Part shown: piece by piece, positions 26,101 to 36,810 of the stretch
Position numbering within the stretch: position 1 is the stretch's first letter
Layout of the letters: each line of letters starts with the position of its first letter
Assembly: GCA_012932295.1 (NCBI GenBank)
Contig: JAAONU010000014.1
Coordinates: 2,108,001-2,172,000, forward strand
Length of the DNA: 64,000 bases
Direction of reading: 5' to 3'
Source of the DNA: Cyclina sinensis
Taxonomy: Eukaryota; Mollusca; Bivalvia; Venerida; Veneridae
The notes under the pieces: model-generated
Told to the model about the DNA's origin: nothing
What the model saw: only the letters and a program-made list of their open reading frames with translations
The model's database searches: none
Made by a program: the position numbers and the translations under genes

Positions 26101-29100
26101 TCGAAACCTGGAAGCTAGGGACAAAGGGAAACCCTGATTTTAGAGATGATTTCTCTCTTTGATATTTTCATGTAAAACAAGAGGTATTTTCAAAAAAGAT
26201 GATCAGCATAGACACAATACAACAGTAATGCTCTTTAAGTGTACACGTCGGACATTGGCAAATATTGAATGTGCATAGTTATCTGATGTACTGAGTCCAA
26301 ACCAGTTTAGGCTATAAACAAAAATGTTGAGTTTAATGATTAAAGTGTCAATATCATTTTCAATATATTTATTCCATTTAGTATAATTTTTTTTATGGTT
26401 GAAATATTTTGATATTTAATAAACTGTTGTATTAACAGGGCTTGCACTGGCAATTGCCAATGACTAAATTGGCTATGAAAAAATTGAATTGAAAAACATG
26501 AGTGGCAACAACCATAAAAAATATGACTTCTAGGATTCTTTAGATCTAAATTTAACTACTGCTATTTTTAGAATGAAAATGTATACTTTTTACTGGTTTC
26601 AGATAACAACTTCTTTTCCATTGCTTCTAAATGATAAAAACTGCAATACAGTCTTGATTTTTTATAGTTCATGGAGTGGTTAATACACATACATGTGAAC
26701 TTTTCCCGGTGCCAAGTAGGGAGATCTGGCTCAGAAAGTAGGGAGATTGGGTCTGTCAAGTGGGAGATTTACCGACACAACATTATTTCAGGCATTGTCC
26801 AGTACAGATGCTCAAAAATGTACTGATAACAGAAAAAAACTGTTATCGGTTTAATATGTATCAAAAATAAACAGTAAACATTCATTATTTACACTGAATA
26901 GTCACTCTACCTTTATTAGTTAACAGTCAAATTTGTCTTATTTACACTCAAGTTGAACATTGCTACCTTTTCTCTTTACTCTTCACACTCTCCCTTTTGA
27001 CACATGCCTTTTCCACTACACCACACAGTTTCTTGGTCACATGGAAGTTATATCAGTTGGCAACAGAATTTCATGCACAACAATACATTCAGAGTCCTAT
27101 TTGACAGGCTATGGTTCATTTGACTTTTGACAGTTTTGATATAACAGTACAGCACACTCTTTCGAGGTCTGTATTGCTTTGTGGCTGTGGAAGTACAGTA
27201 ATTACCAGTTTCTAGTCTCCCTTGTGTCTTTGATGTGTGCCTTATCTGCCTGGCAATTAACAACTTCATAACTGCAACTGCTTAAAGTGTCAAACTGACA
27301 ATATACAAACAATAAAACTTTCCAATACTAAGGTCAAGGTATAATTAGACTGGGTCTCATTTTCCAATATACACGTAGCGTTATCGGTAAACCAGTCAAA
27401 ATATTGTTTACATTTCATCAACATCACTCAGGTGTTTGTAATTTTTTTTTTTTGGATGTTATGAAAAAAGTCGGTATAATGTAAGCCCCGAGCGGGAGGG
27501 GGATTTTGATTGCCCAAAATCGGTAGTCTTCCGCCAGAATCGGGAGAGTTCACATGTATGAATACATTGCCCATGTGTTGTGTTGTGAAGTGTATACTGT
27601 TTATAAGCTGTCAAATATGACACTAAAAATGTCGTTATGAGCTACATAGTTAAGATTTAAAGATTCTTGGTTGGTTTTGTCAACTGCCAATTTAATCTGA
27701 TTAAAACATAGCTCTGAAGCATAAAGTTCTAGACATTTTTGATTCAGAAAATGTTCTTCCAGAATAAAAAATCTGAAGCTCCAAGAGCTTACCAGGAAAG
27801 GTTGAAAAAATGTGATAATTAACAAAACATAGCTTTGTGTTTAAATCAATGAAAAAAGTGGAGCATTGTTAATGTTTTAATTAACTTCATGCCTTTTAAG
27901 TGGTTCCTTAATCTTTCACTCATCAGAAATGAACCATTATCAGTACAACGAGCATTGAAATAATTAAAAAATACAGCTACCTCTTTATTATGTGAAGTCA
28001 GAATAGGGCATTTAATCTAGAAAGTGCAGTTTCAGAGTATGAAGATTGGTTTAACCAAGTTAATGTTAACTGCTTAAAAGAAGACAGCACCTTCACTCAT
28101 GCATGCATGGACAAACCAAACAAAACACCTTTGCTCATGGATGCATGGACAAACCTCACAAAGTACATTTTTTCATCCGTGCATGGATGAACCTTACTAC
28201 GCACCTTTGCTTATGAGGGCATGGATAAACCTTACTAGGCACTTTTGCTTAAAAGGCACCCTAGCCCATATTTTGATGGACAAACATTTGCTTCCTCCTG
28301 AACTTATATTAATATTTTGTGTAGTCAAATGAATCCTTTTATGTTCACAGTTGATGCATGATGTCCCTAAGATGAGCTTAAATTGGCTCAAAGAATAAAT
28401 AAGCCAGTGCTAGCCCTGTATTAATATTATTAAAGCATTATTTTCAGGCACAATTAAACTAACAACTACAAATAAATTTGCCCTAAAATTTCATGACAGC
28501 AACTCTTTTATCCAATGGCAAACTTCCATCTTCAGCTGAAGATTTTGTGTCCAACAATTTTATTCAGTTTACAATTCACAATTTTTATGTAGGTCAAAAT
28601 TGTTTTTGGTACAGCTATGCTGAAAACACAAGGTTCTTTTATATTTACATCAATGGTTTTCTTGTTTCTGAAGTACTGAGGTAATATTCTTTATTTTACA
28701 GGTTGATAGTATTTCAAAAAAAGATGACAATATTGTGCCAATCGGGAAAACAGCCTCAGAGGTAAGTATGTATTGTTGTGTACTGTTTAAGGTATGTGTC
28801 AAAACTTGTAGTACAATAGATTATTCTAATTCTTATTCAAATGTAAGTAAAAAATACCAGGCCTAAAAAAAATTTGCACTTAGTTTATTATAATGTGTTT
28901 TGAGTTGTGCAGCTTTTTCAAAACATTATTTTGAGTTTCTCTAGAAAGACGTCAGAAAGTGATTTAATTTACCAAAATATTAAACAATGCATAGTATTTA
29001 TTATACATATGGTATTTATGTGACAGTGCTAAAATGAATCACATGATAAACTCATTATTCTTTATACAAGGATTTAATGTGCATTAATACTGATGCATGA

Positions 29101-29663
29101 TGATGTAATATCATGCTATAGGTGGGTAATATCGCGCAATAGGTGGCTTGTAATTTCCTCACAAGCATTTGAACACCTGTCAGATTATGCTTTATTTTGA
29201 TTTCAAAAGAGTTAAATCAGTATTACAGATTATTAATAAAAAAATTTACAGCATTTTGATGAAGAGGAAGATGAAGATGATGATGATGGTGAAGATGATG
29301 ATGACGAGAGTGATACAAATGATGATGAATTAGATACTGACATGATTGATGACAGAGACTCTCCTGAAGAGGTTTGTCTTGAAAGTTGAAACTTAAATTT
29401 TTTAAGGTTTGTAGAGAAAGTCCTTGTTGAAATTATGTTGACTGCTTTTTGGGAAGTACTTGCACAGACATGAGGTATGGAAAAGTCAGTGTTAAATGTT
29501 ACTACCATTTAAACATACCAGTTTTCTCTTTTGAAAAATGAAGGAATGAAACTAACCTTTTCAACATAAATCACAAATAATGTTTTAACTATATTTATTC
29601 TGACTGTACTTCTTTTCTGTTTCCTAGGTGGATATGGAGGCTAATGGAATGGCCTTAACTTGA
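23135..29663 (+). CDS. ANAPC15: Anaphase-promoting complex subunit 15 (ANAPC15), complete 4-exon gene
   Basis: APC15 is a small APC/C subunit that promotes turnover of the mitotic checkpoint complex on the APC/C in the nucleus and cytosol. CDS exons: 23135-23257, 28702-28761, 29252-29371, 29628-29663, all GT-AG and phase 0. The total is 339 nt, 112 aa (human 121). Residues 5-41 carry the family N-terminus (FPKLIPSATDPLWFTVDKPC); exon 2 carries KDDNIVPIGKTASE; exon 3 is an almost uninterrupted acidic tract of E and D; exon 4 starts VDME. The start is fixed by the first ATG in a YY1-like context and by family alignment. Intron 1 (5.4 kb) is largely transposon-derived. It is head to head with SDAD1. 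Weak polypyrimidine tract and GTTTGT donor at exon 3 are the least canonical signals. Confidence 0.94.
23700..25395 (-). mobile_element. LINE 3'-end copy B (Jockey/CR1-like RT) in ANAPC15 intron 1
   Basis: Minus-strand reverse-transcriptase remnants: [19 protein letters not shown] at about 25250-25360, then, on the other side of an inserted TIR element, [36 protein letters not shown] and VQRSAARYVHNDY at about 24120-24420. These are the block before and after the RT thumb of non-LTR retrotransposons such as CR1 and Jockey relatives. The tail 'actgccaaaagtcaatactg' matches copy A. No endonuclease or full RT palm is present, so it is a 5'-truncated dead copy. Confidence 0.8.
24420..25232. mobile_element. 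GC-rich TIR element (813 bp) inserted in LINE copy B
   Basis: The terminal inverted repeats start CAGTACGTGCCAGGAGGAAC (left) and CAGTACGCGCCAGGAGGAAC (right, inverted), with weaker similarity for about 13 more bases. TA flanks both sides (24418-24419 and 25233-25234). LINE copy A keeps the uninterrupted site ('cctaagtattttgcattttc'), which proves the insertion and its limits. It is clearly more GC-rich than its surroundings. No transposase. Probably a Tc1/mariner-type MITE. Confidence 0.88.
26436..28418. mobile_element. hAT-like non-autonomous element (about 1.98 kb) in ANAPC15 intron 1
   Basis: The ends are CAGGGCTTGCACTGGC and, inverted, CAGGGCTAGCACTGGC (one mismatch in 16), like the 913-bp element at 12.3 kb. 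GTATTAA precedes the left end and TATTAAT follows the right end, which fits a slightly eroded target duplication. Inside are 'gtagggagat' repeats (about 26716-26768) and a 'cgggag' stretch (27490-27550), but no intact transposase frame. Confidence 0.65.
28091..28256. repeat. Degenerate tandem repeat of about 45 bp, four copies
   Basis: Four imperfect copies contain 'gcatgga(c/t)(a/g)aacc', then 'cacctttgct(c/t)at'. They lie within the hAT-like element in ANAPC15 intron 1 and create a short plus-strand open frame that is not a gene. Confidence 0.65.
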
Positions 29664-32346
29664 GCAGTATTTGGAGTCGATTATCAATGGTCATAGAATT
29701 GTGAGCAGATAAATTTTACAGGATGCTGTGAATTTTTCCATGAAAGACTGGAAATCAGTTTCCTAAGTTGTGAAAACAGTGACAAGAATTTTCATATGAG
29801 AAAGGTGGTGAAATGAAAGAAGGTGACACAACATTTTGGAAGATTTAAAATAATCTGGTGTGATGTAAGTAATGGAAAAAAGTGACTTTGAAAAGTAGGG
29901 TTAAAAAATTTCTTTTGATCATAAATTTGATCTGCAGAAATATTCTTGTAAGGCCATAACTTCATTGTTCATGAAAAGGTGTCTATACAATGTGGTATCT
30001 TTGCCAGATGGTGTGCACACAATCCTGAAACATCAGGCTTACGTTAAATTCATTGTCCTAAATCTTTCGAATTTGCATGTATGAAACAATACTGCTTAAG
30101 GTGACCCACCTTTTTAGTAAAATTTGTCAGTGTAGAAGTCTCATTTGATTATCAAATTTTGTTAAACTCATAAGAGCTAAAAAAAACTTGGTATGTTATT
30201 TTATAGTTCAGAAGTGTTTGGAGTTAGTCTAATAACTGTTGTGTATATAGAGAATAGTGAGTATCCACCTATCTGTACTTATTAAGAACAGAATACCAAA
30301 CACTCTCTCATAAGTTTATGTTAAAACCTTGCTAAAGGAGTTATTTCTTAAGTAAAAACTAGGACACGTGTTTTCAGGCTACTCTTTGTCAGTTATTCTC
30401 TGGCAAGTTCTATCGTTTTAGTGTGTAATTAAGAATTTGCTTTAAAAAACTTTCATTTAGAAATTTGGTAGAAATTTACTTTAGCTGCCATTGGAAATGT
30501 TCTTGTTTTGCAATTTGAGCACTGACTTAACACTTTGAAGTGTTTCACAGGCAATATCCATCTTGTCTTTTATAATATCAAATTTACAAGGGAAATTCTA
30601 ATGATGGCATAATTTAGTCAAGGTGGGGGGCAATTAAAACTTTCTCTGTTTAGGGGTCAACTAAGTATTTTTTTTTTTTTGCAGAACAATGTATCAGACT
30701 CCATCAGTGTATTGGTATACAGTATCTTTTTATGCTCACTTGAGTCAGGGTGAGCTACTGTGATCACCTTCTGTCTGTCATCTGCTGTCCACCATCTTCG
30801 ACTTACTTTAAACATCATCTTCTCTGAAACTGCTGGGCCAGAGTTGGTTGCTATGGCTACTTGGATAAAAAACTTTAAACATTTTCTTGTCTAAATCAAC
30901 AGGAGCTCTGAAATTTGTTTAGAAGCACTACACTATGTGCAGACTTCTATCAAGATTGTTAAAATTATGTCCATATAATAATTATTGTATTATAGCAACA
31001 CAGTATAAATTGCTAACCATTTATATTTTTGATATCTTAAACCAGGTTTACTCATATCTGTTCCATATTTAAATAGCATATTGCTCTCAAGTGAATTGCA
31101 GTTGTTATTTCATTAGCACTGTAAACCTAATTTATCTGTGAACATCAGTTTAACAAACTGGTGTGTGTGTGTTCTTTTTCTATGCAATAATTTTGTGCAA
31201 GAAAAATAGAAATAACAAAAGACGATTAAACCAAAATATTCCTCCATATAACTTCAGTCCTGACAGGTTGAGGACACCGGTTTTCATGAATAGTACCACA
31301 ACATACTGTATTCTTGGCCAGCAAGAAAGTGTAGAGGTGATACCAGTTTTTCATATATAAATGATACCCATTCCGAAGAAGTGACAACATCATGACAACA
31401 ACAGCTTTTTATGTCATTGTCAGATGAGAAGCATCATTTTGGATGAATTACTCCAGCTAAAATGCAGTGTCTTCCTTTCCTGTATTGATGTAAAAACAAC
31501 ACATAACCAGACTTCTCGCACAGACTGAAAATTTGATCCCAAATCTAGCCCATTTCAGTGAAATGTATGTACACATTTTCAAACTTCTGTCCATGTTTTG
31601 GTTGTGTTTCCCATGGGTGTATTAATCCCCTAAGGGTTCCTTGGATCCTGGGATTATTTAAAAAGTACTTGGAATATTTTCATGAAACCTGAAACATGGA
31701 TAGATGGCAAAATGGAGATTATGCACAATATTTTACTTTGTTTGTTTTTTGAGAAATTTGGTTGCTATGGCGACAAATAGATTTGAAATGTCGCAAAAAT
31801 AGTGATAAACTTTTGAAGCCACATAGATATTCATTTTAAACTTGCTATATGTTTTGATACTCAAAAGACCAGTTCACATGTTATGTCCCATAACTCTGAC
31901 CTTTGATTGTACAAAGATATCCCCCTTTTTCACATTGAAAATTTTCCAAAAATCTACTTTTTCTTGAATATTTCTGGAACCTATTGTTGCATTTGATTGA
32001 GACTTTATACAACTTTATTCGTGTTATTTTGAGTTTACACAATACATCCCATAACTCTTTCTTATATTGACAAAATTGTGCCCCTTTTTACTTATAGCAG
32101 ATTTTTTATTCTCTTGCAAGTCTTACAGATCACTCAAAAGTGCTTATCTGTTGTTCAAAGAGAATGCTTCACTAGTTGGCCCACAGGCTGAGGGTTGGGC
32201 TCCTTGTGACTTTTTTCTTGTATCTCACAACCATCATCTGTTGGCTTCACTGAACTATGAGAAGAACTGGCTGCCAAACATTAAATTTTCTTTCAGAGAC
32301 AGTAGTGTCAGTTCTTTCCAATTCACATCTGATAACAGTTGACCAG
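29664..32346. other. ANAPC15 3' flank and intergenic DNA, no gene seen
   Basis: This presumably includes the ANAPC15 3' UTR; no AATAAA was found close to the stop. Near 30731-30870 is 'gctcacttgagtcagggtgagctactgtgatcacc' in part, resembling a dispersed repeat with an inverted 'gctcac'/'gtgagc' start. Near 31750-31780 is 'ttggttgctatggcgac'. A T homopolymer lies at about 30668-30680. No coding exon is recognised. Confidence 0.45.
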
Positions 32347-32665
32347 CAGACATGGGGTCAATTACATGCAAATGTAATTAATTAAATTACAATTACTTCA
32401 ATGTATTCACCAATTAAATTACAATTACCATTACAGGGTTTTTTGAAATGTAATTAATTAAATTACAATTACATCGAGGATGTAATTAATTAAATTACAA
32501 ATTACTTCTGTTTTTTGTAAATTTATTGTTCTATTAACTAAATAAGTCTGTGATGCATGTACATGTACATATATATTTTATACACAGTTCCATGACTTTG
32601 TGAATCATATACATTGTATATACATTTTAAACACAATGACATACTGCTACATACACTCAACTCCG

Positions 32666-34684
32666 TTACAGATGTGAGTTACATTTGACCATCATCAGCT
32701 TTTCAAAAGTTTTGTCAGATAGTCTACATCGGTCAGGTCTAAATGTTTTTCCAGCAATGCTGAATAGCCTTTCTACTGGAGCAGAAGTGGCCTGAACAGA
32801 CAGATATCTTTTTGCTAGTATTGCAAGAAGTGGGATATCGGCACCATCTTTTTTCCAGTACCCGAAAGGGCTTTCATTCATATCAATACATGGTTCATTT
32901 ATGTATCTCTCAACTTGGTCATGGGGAGAATTAACAGTACCAGAGGGATTTCTTCTTCTACTGGGAGTGGAAGGGAGGAAGCTAAAAAAGCTATCAGTTT
33001 TTCCTTTTTTGCAAGGTGGTGAACATACTTCAGATTCAGGTTCACATCCATCCTGAAATGATGACTGAATTTGAATGGCTTTATCTTTAAGGAGTGAAAT
33101 ACAGGCATCAACATTTTCTGGCTTGCACCACCTTACTTTAAATCTTGGATCTAACAAAGATGCAAGGATGAATACCTCATCATTTTCAAAATGTGAAAGC
33201 CTAGCATCAACAGAAATCTTAAGTGTAGAGACCATTTTTGAACTGTAATCTGTACTCAGATCAGACATTTTCTGCACCAGGCCAAGAGTGACTGGAATTA
33301 CCAGACTACCACTAACACACTTTTCTGTTTGCAATAGGTCTGTGGCCTGCTCAAATGGGGAAAGAATGGTACATAACTCATTAAGTAATTTTCTTTCATA
33401 GGAAGTTAGTTTAAAGTCACATTCAATCATATTCAGTTTTGCTTCTGGAACATTTAATACAGATTTTATCATGAAAAGCTGGGAGTTCCATCTTGTTACA
33501 TTGGCTGTTTGCAGTCTTTTATAATCTTCTAAAATTTCTGAGGCACACAAAGATTTCCTCACAAAATTTACTATTTTTGCCACTTTAGCTAGTACACTTT
33601 TCAGATGACCAGTAATTTCCTTAAGACCATCCTTAACAACAAGTTGAAGGCTGTGGGCATAGCACCTAGAATGCTTTGGCAAGCTGTCATACATGGATTC
33701 AGTTTGCATTTGTCCATTTTCATCATCACTGTTTTCATCATCATCTTCACTATCGGTATCAGAGGTTTCATATTCATCTGATACCCCTTGAATTTCCACA
33801 GAACCACACTTGCTGATTTCACAGCCCGGCAAAGAAAATGCTTTAATCATGTTAGAAACATTGTCACTGACTATAGTCGAAATTTTTTCTGCAATTTCGA
33901 AACAGGAAATAACTTCTTCGTATTCATGTCTAATATTTTCTGCAGAATGACTGCCCTTAAATCTCTTGCAGCACACCATCACAGATTTTAATGTCCAATC
34001 CAGAATAAAATGCCCTGTTATACCAAGGTATCCACGCATTTGTCTGTTAGACCATAAATCAACTGTCAGACAAACATTTTCAGCTTAAGTTTGGCTTTTA
34101 CATTATTCTGCACTTCAACACACTTTGCTTGTAATAAGGATGATGACAGATACTTTCTGCTGGGCAGCTGGTATTTGGGATCAAGCTTTTCGATCAAAAA
34201 TTTGAAAGATTCACTTTCAACTGTTTTCAGTGGAAGAATATCACCAGCAATGAACATAACAAGAGCATCTGTTATTTGCTGTTGCCTGGGATCCCTATTA
34301 CTGTACTTAGCACCACCCTTCACAAAGGTTTCAATTGTTGGCTGCTCTGGTCCTTTCTTATCAAGGTCTGCCATAAGGATATCTCTGTGTTTCCTCTGAA
34401 ACAAGAGAAGCAGAAATAGCTATAAAAACAGTATTTTCAGTTGCTTAAAAAAAGCCAGGCAAATTCAAAAACATGTCAATGAGCTCAGCACATTCAAAAA
34501 GATGAAAAAGGTCAGGATTTCAAAACAATCTAAATTATCTTACCTTCATATGTGTCACAAAGTTTGATGTTATTTTCTTATTTCCAGATATGGAAGTGGC
34601 ACAGTGTATGCATTTTGCTTTAAAGTTCCCAGAAGTAGCATTTTCTGGAACTTCGAAATGTTTTAGAATATTTGTTAATGACAT
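32666..34684 (-). pseudogene. hAT transposase (ZBED-like), two exons, one frameshift
   Basis: Cut-and-paste transposase of the hAT superfamily. Exon 1 (34544-34684) begins MSLTNILKHFEVPENA and encodes the first half of a BED finger (KCIHC). Exon 2 starts at 34395 and completes it (HMKRKH, so C-x2-C and H-x4-H). The frame runs to about 34080, then a one-base shift separates it from the next frame, which resumes NVCLTVDLWSNRQMRGYLGI, the first catalytic block with its D. The remainder (to stop 32666-32668) includes the acidic linker, RCYAHSLQLVVKDG, RWNSQL, and the hAT C-terminal domain SAPVERLFSIAGKTFRPDR. Apart from the shift the gene looks complete. It could be a recent loss or a sequencing error. 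The neighbouring GTAAT-rich ends belong to the same element. Confidence 0.85.
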
Positions 34685-35007
34685 TTTATTTGCCCACTAG
34701 GAACAATCCTAGTAACTGATCTAGACTTTTCAGATCTGTAAGTGTACAGTTATCAATGATATTATGCTGTACCTTAAATACTAATCAAGCAATTTCTTAC
34801 TTTTCACACCTGTATTGTCCCGGTCACCTGTGACTGGAGGGCACGAACTGATCAGTAACTCTGCACTCTATTGTGTGCATTGACAACAAAATAACACAAA
34901 AGAATACCATAAATGCAATTATATTCAACAATCATGACTGATTAGGTCCATTGTAAGTTTTATGGTATTAATAAATTGATGGAGACTGTGCTTAAGTTAT
35001 AAATATC

Positions 35008-35050
35008 CAGATTTATTTATTTATTTATTTATTTATTTATTTTATTTTAT
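35008..35050. repeat. (ATTT)n microsatellite
   Basis: Ten or more near-perfect TTTA/ATTT units within the 5' side of the hAT element. Confidence 0.9.
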
Positions 35051-35292
35051 TTCATATTTGTTAGGATTAATTCAGTTTTAGTTTTATATTTATATTCAAA
35101 AAGAAGTGATGAAAGTAATTGAAAAGTAATTGAAATGTAATTAGAATTACAGACAGTTTCATACATGTAATTAATTAAATTACAATTACATGTAATTGAA
35201 AAACAACTCAATTACAGATTACATACAATTACATCAAAATTTGTAATTAATTACTGTCAATTACAATTACAATTTTCAATTACCCCATGTAT

Positions 35293-35862
35293 CTTTCTAA
35301 GTAGTTCTTTTAAGATGTTGCTCTACCAAATCTTTTAAATTTCATTTGTCATGTTAAAGTGATTATTAAACTGGTGATTGGGGTTTGAACAGTGTTGCTT
35401 TCCATTATATTAACTCGTTAACAGCTAGGTTGAATCAACTTGAGTCTGCACTTATCACAGTTTGATGAGATCCCATTGATTGAGAGTGGTCCCTTTTTCT
35501 TAAATTGTAACATATGCATTCCTCAGACCTTTTCATATGGTGAGAAGTTCAAAAATGTGTAGAGTTTGCTTTGTTTTGTTTTAAATACTGAAAATTGTAT
35601 ACTCTCTAATGCTAAGAAGATTTCTTTCTTGTCACCTGTCATTTGGGACACAATACTACTGTTCTGTTTAGTCCCAGCATTTCCCACAGTTGAAAAAAGC
35701 CATGCATATAACATTCCACTTTGCAAGAAGCAGTTGGCTTTGCCCTGCATTCTAGAGAGCAAAGAGAATGATCTTTGAGGGAGCTCTGCCAAACCTCTCC
35801 TTTCCTGTCTCCAAAGCTTCTCCAGTGAAAATAATTTCCTGCAAATATTTGAGTAAAATGAT
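35293..35862. other. Spacer between hAT element and endonuclease fragment, nothing recognised
   Basis: It contains short open frames on both strands around 35523-35792 without recognisable motifs. No repeat boundary was identified. Confidence 0.4.
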
Positions 35863-36423
35863 TATAAATACAGTCTTTTTAAAGACGACCTCTCAGACTT
35901 GGCTGACCAAAGACATATTTCAAGATTGAATGCTCTTTGCTTAACAGAAACTCACACTACAGAAGAATGTTCTTTAGAAGGATTCTGCGGATACTTTAAG
36001 CCGACACCACATGGTCTAGCAATGTTCACTAAAAGAGAGTCAACTGACTTTGAAAATAACACTTCCCTCCAGTTTATGTCTAGAATAGGTTCAGACCAAG
36101 GTAGAAACTTTCTCATAGCTGTTACTTACAGACCACCTCAATTCAATAAAAATGTGTTTTTTACTCTCCTCTCATCTGCCGTCAATGCTATACCTAAATC
36201 ACATAATATTATACTTGGTGGAGACTTTAACTTGTTGCCTGATGATCCAGTTGTGGTTAAGTTTTGTCATGATAATCAACTTCAAAAATATGTAGAAAAG
36301 CCAACTCATCAGTTGAGAAGAACATTGGACCTAATTTTCGCATCTGATAACATACAGTGCACTAGTAGAGTGATTCCAGTTTCTTATACCGACCATTTCC
36401 TGACTATTTTATCTGTTTTCTAA
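35863..36423 (+). pseudogene. Endonuclease/exonuclease/phosphatase (EEP) domain fragment of a mobile element
   Basis: The frame reads DDLSDLADQRHISRLNALCL, then TETHTT (conserved ETH), ITVTYRPP-like (IAVTYRPPQF), LGGDFN (catalytic GDFN), TLDLIFAS and SYTDHFLTILSVF before the stop. These are motifs of APE-type endonucleases of retroelements and of Helentron-type proteins. The TDH motif lies nine residues from the stop, so the domain is C-terminal in its frame, unlike LINE ORF2, where RT follows. The N-terminus (the first catalytic N and E region) is missing. The last 40 or so codons recur at 43140-43257, 55310-55425 and 61520-61644, each at the junction of an array unit, with changes such as DNKQ for DNIQ. 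The source element class is uncertain. Confidence 0.72.
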
Positions 36424-36810
36424 ATGCTTTGTTTTGATTTGTATTTTGTCACATTTTGTGGTTTTGAAATAGTGATAACAACTACACAAATGAACTTCTG
36501 TTGACAAAATATACAGGAGTTATTTCATTCTATTTCTTTAATAAATTTATTGTTGCGTGTAGCATTGATCAAGACTTTGCACTGAAAGTCCAGATCCATA
36601 CCTCAATCTTTTGAAATACCACAATTTTGTGCGTCATGTAAAACTTCCCATAGACGGGGGACGTTGGTAACTCTGTTACAAATTCTTGTAAATATAAATT
36701 TATTTTCTTTAAGTGTCTTTTAAATTTTATTGTACAGCTAAAAATGACACAATTTATTGAACCGTCTTCATTCTTTTGGGGTTCTTAGATTTTATTACAT
36801 GTGAACTTAC

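Larger units (their letters stand above)
32347..35292 (-). mobile_element. hAT transposon with BED-finger transposase (about 2.95 kb)
   Basis: The ends share ACATGGGGT in inverted orientation (32350-32358 and the complement at 35282-35290) and are followed inward by dense GTAATTAATTAAATTAC motifs. The interior carries a BED zinc finger exon, an intron and a hAT transposase with a C-terminal dimerisation region, all on the minus strand. A clean 8-bp target duplication could not be seen. A derivative of this lineage with a perfect duplication sits at 18734-19771. Confidence 0.8.

Noticed and set aside
28099..28332. Repetitive plus-strand frame (MHAWTNQ-type)
   Set aside because: Artefact of the 45-bp degenerate tandem repeat.
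29233..29508. 91-codon minus-strand Ser-rich frame
   Set aside because: Antisense shadow of the acidic ANAPC15 exon 3.
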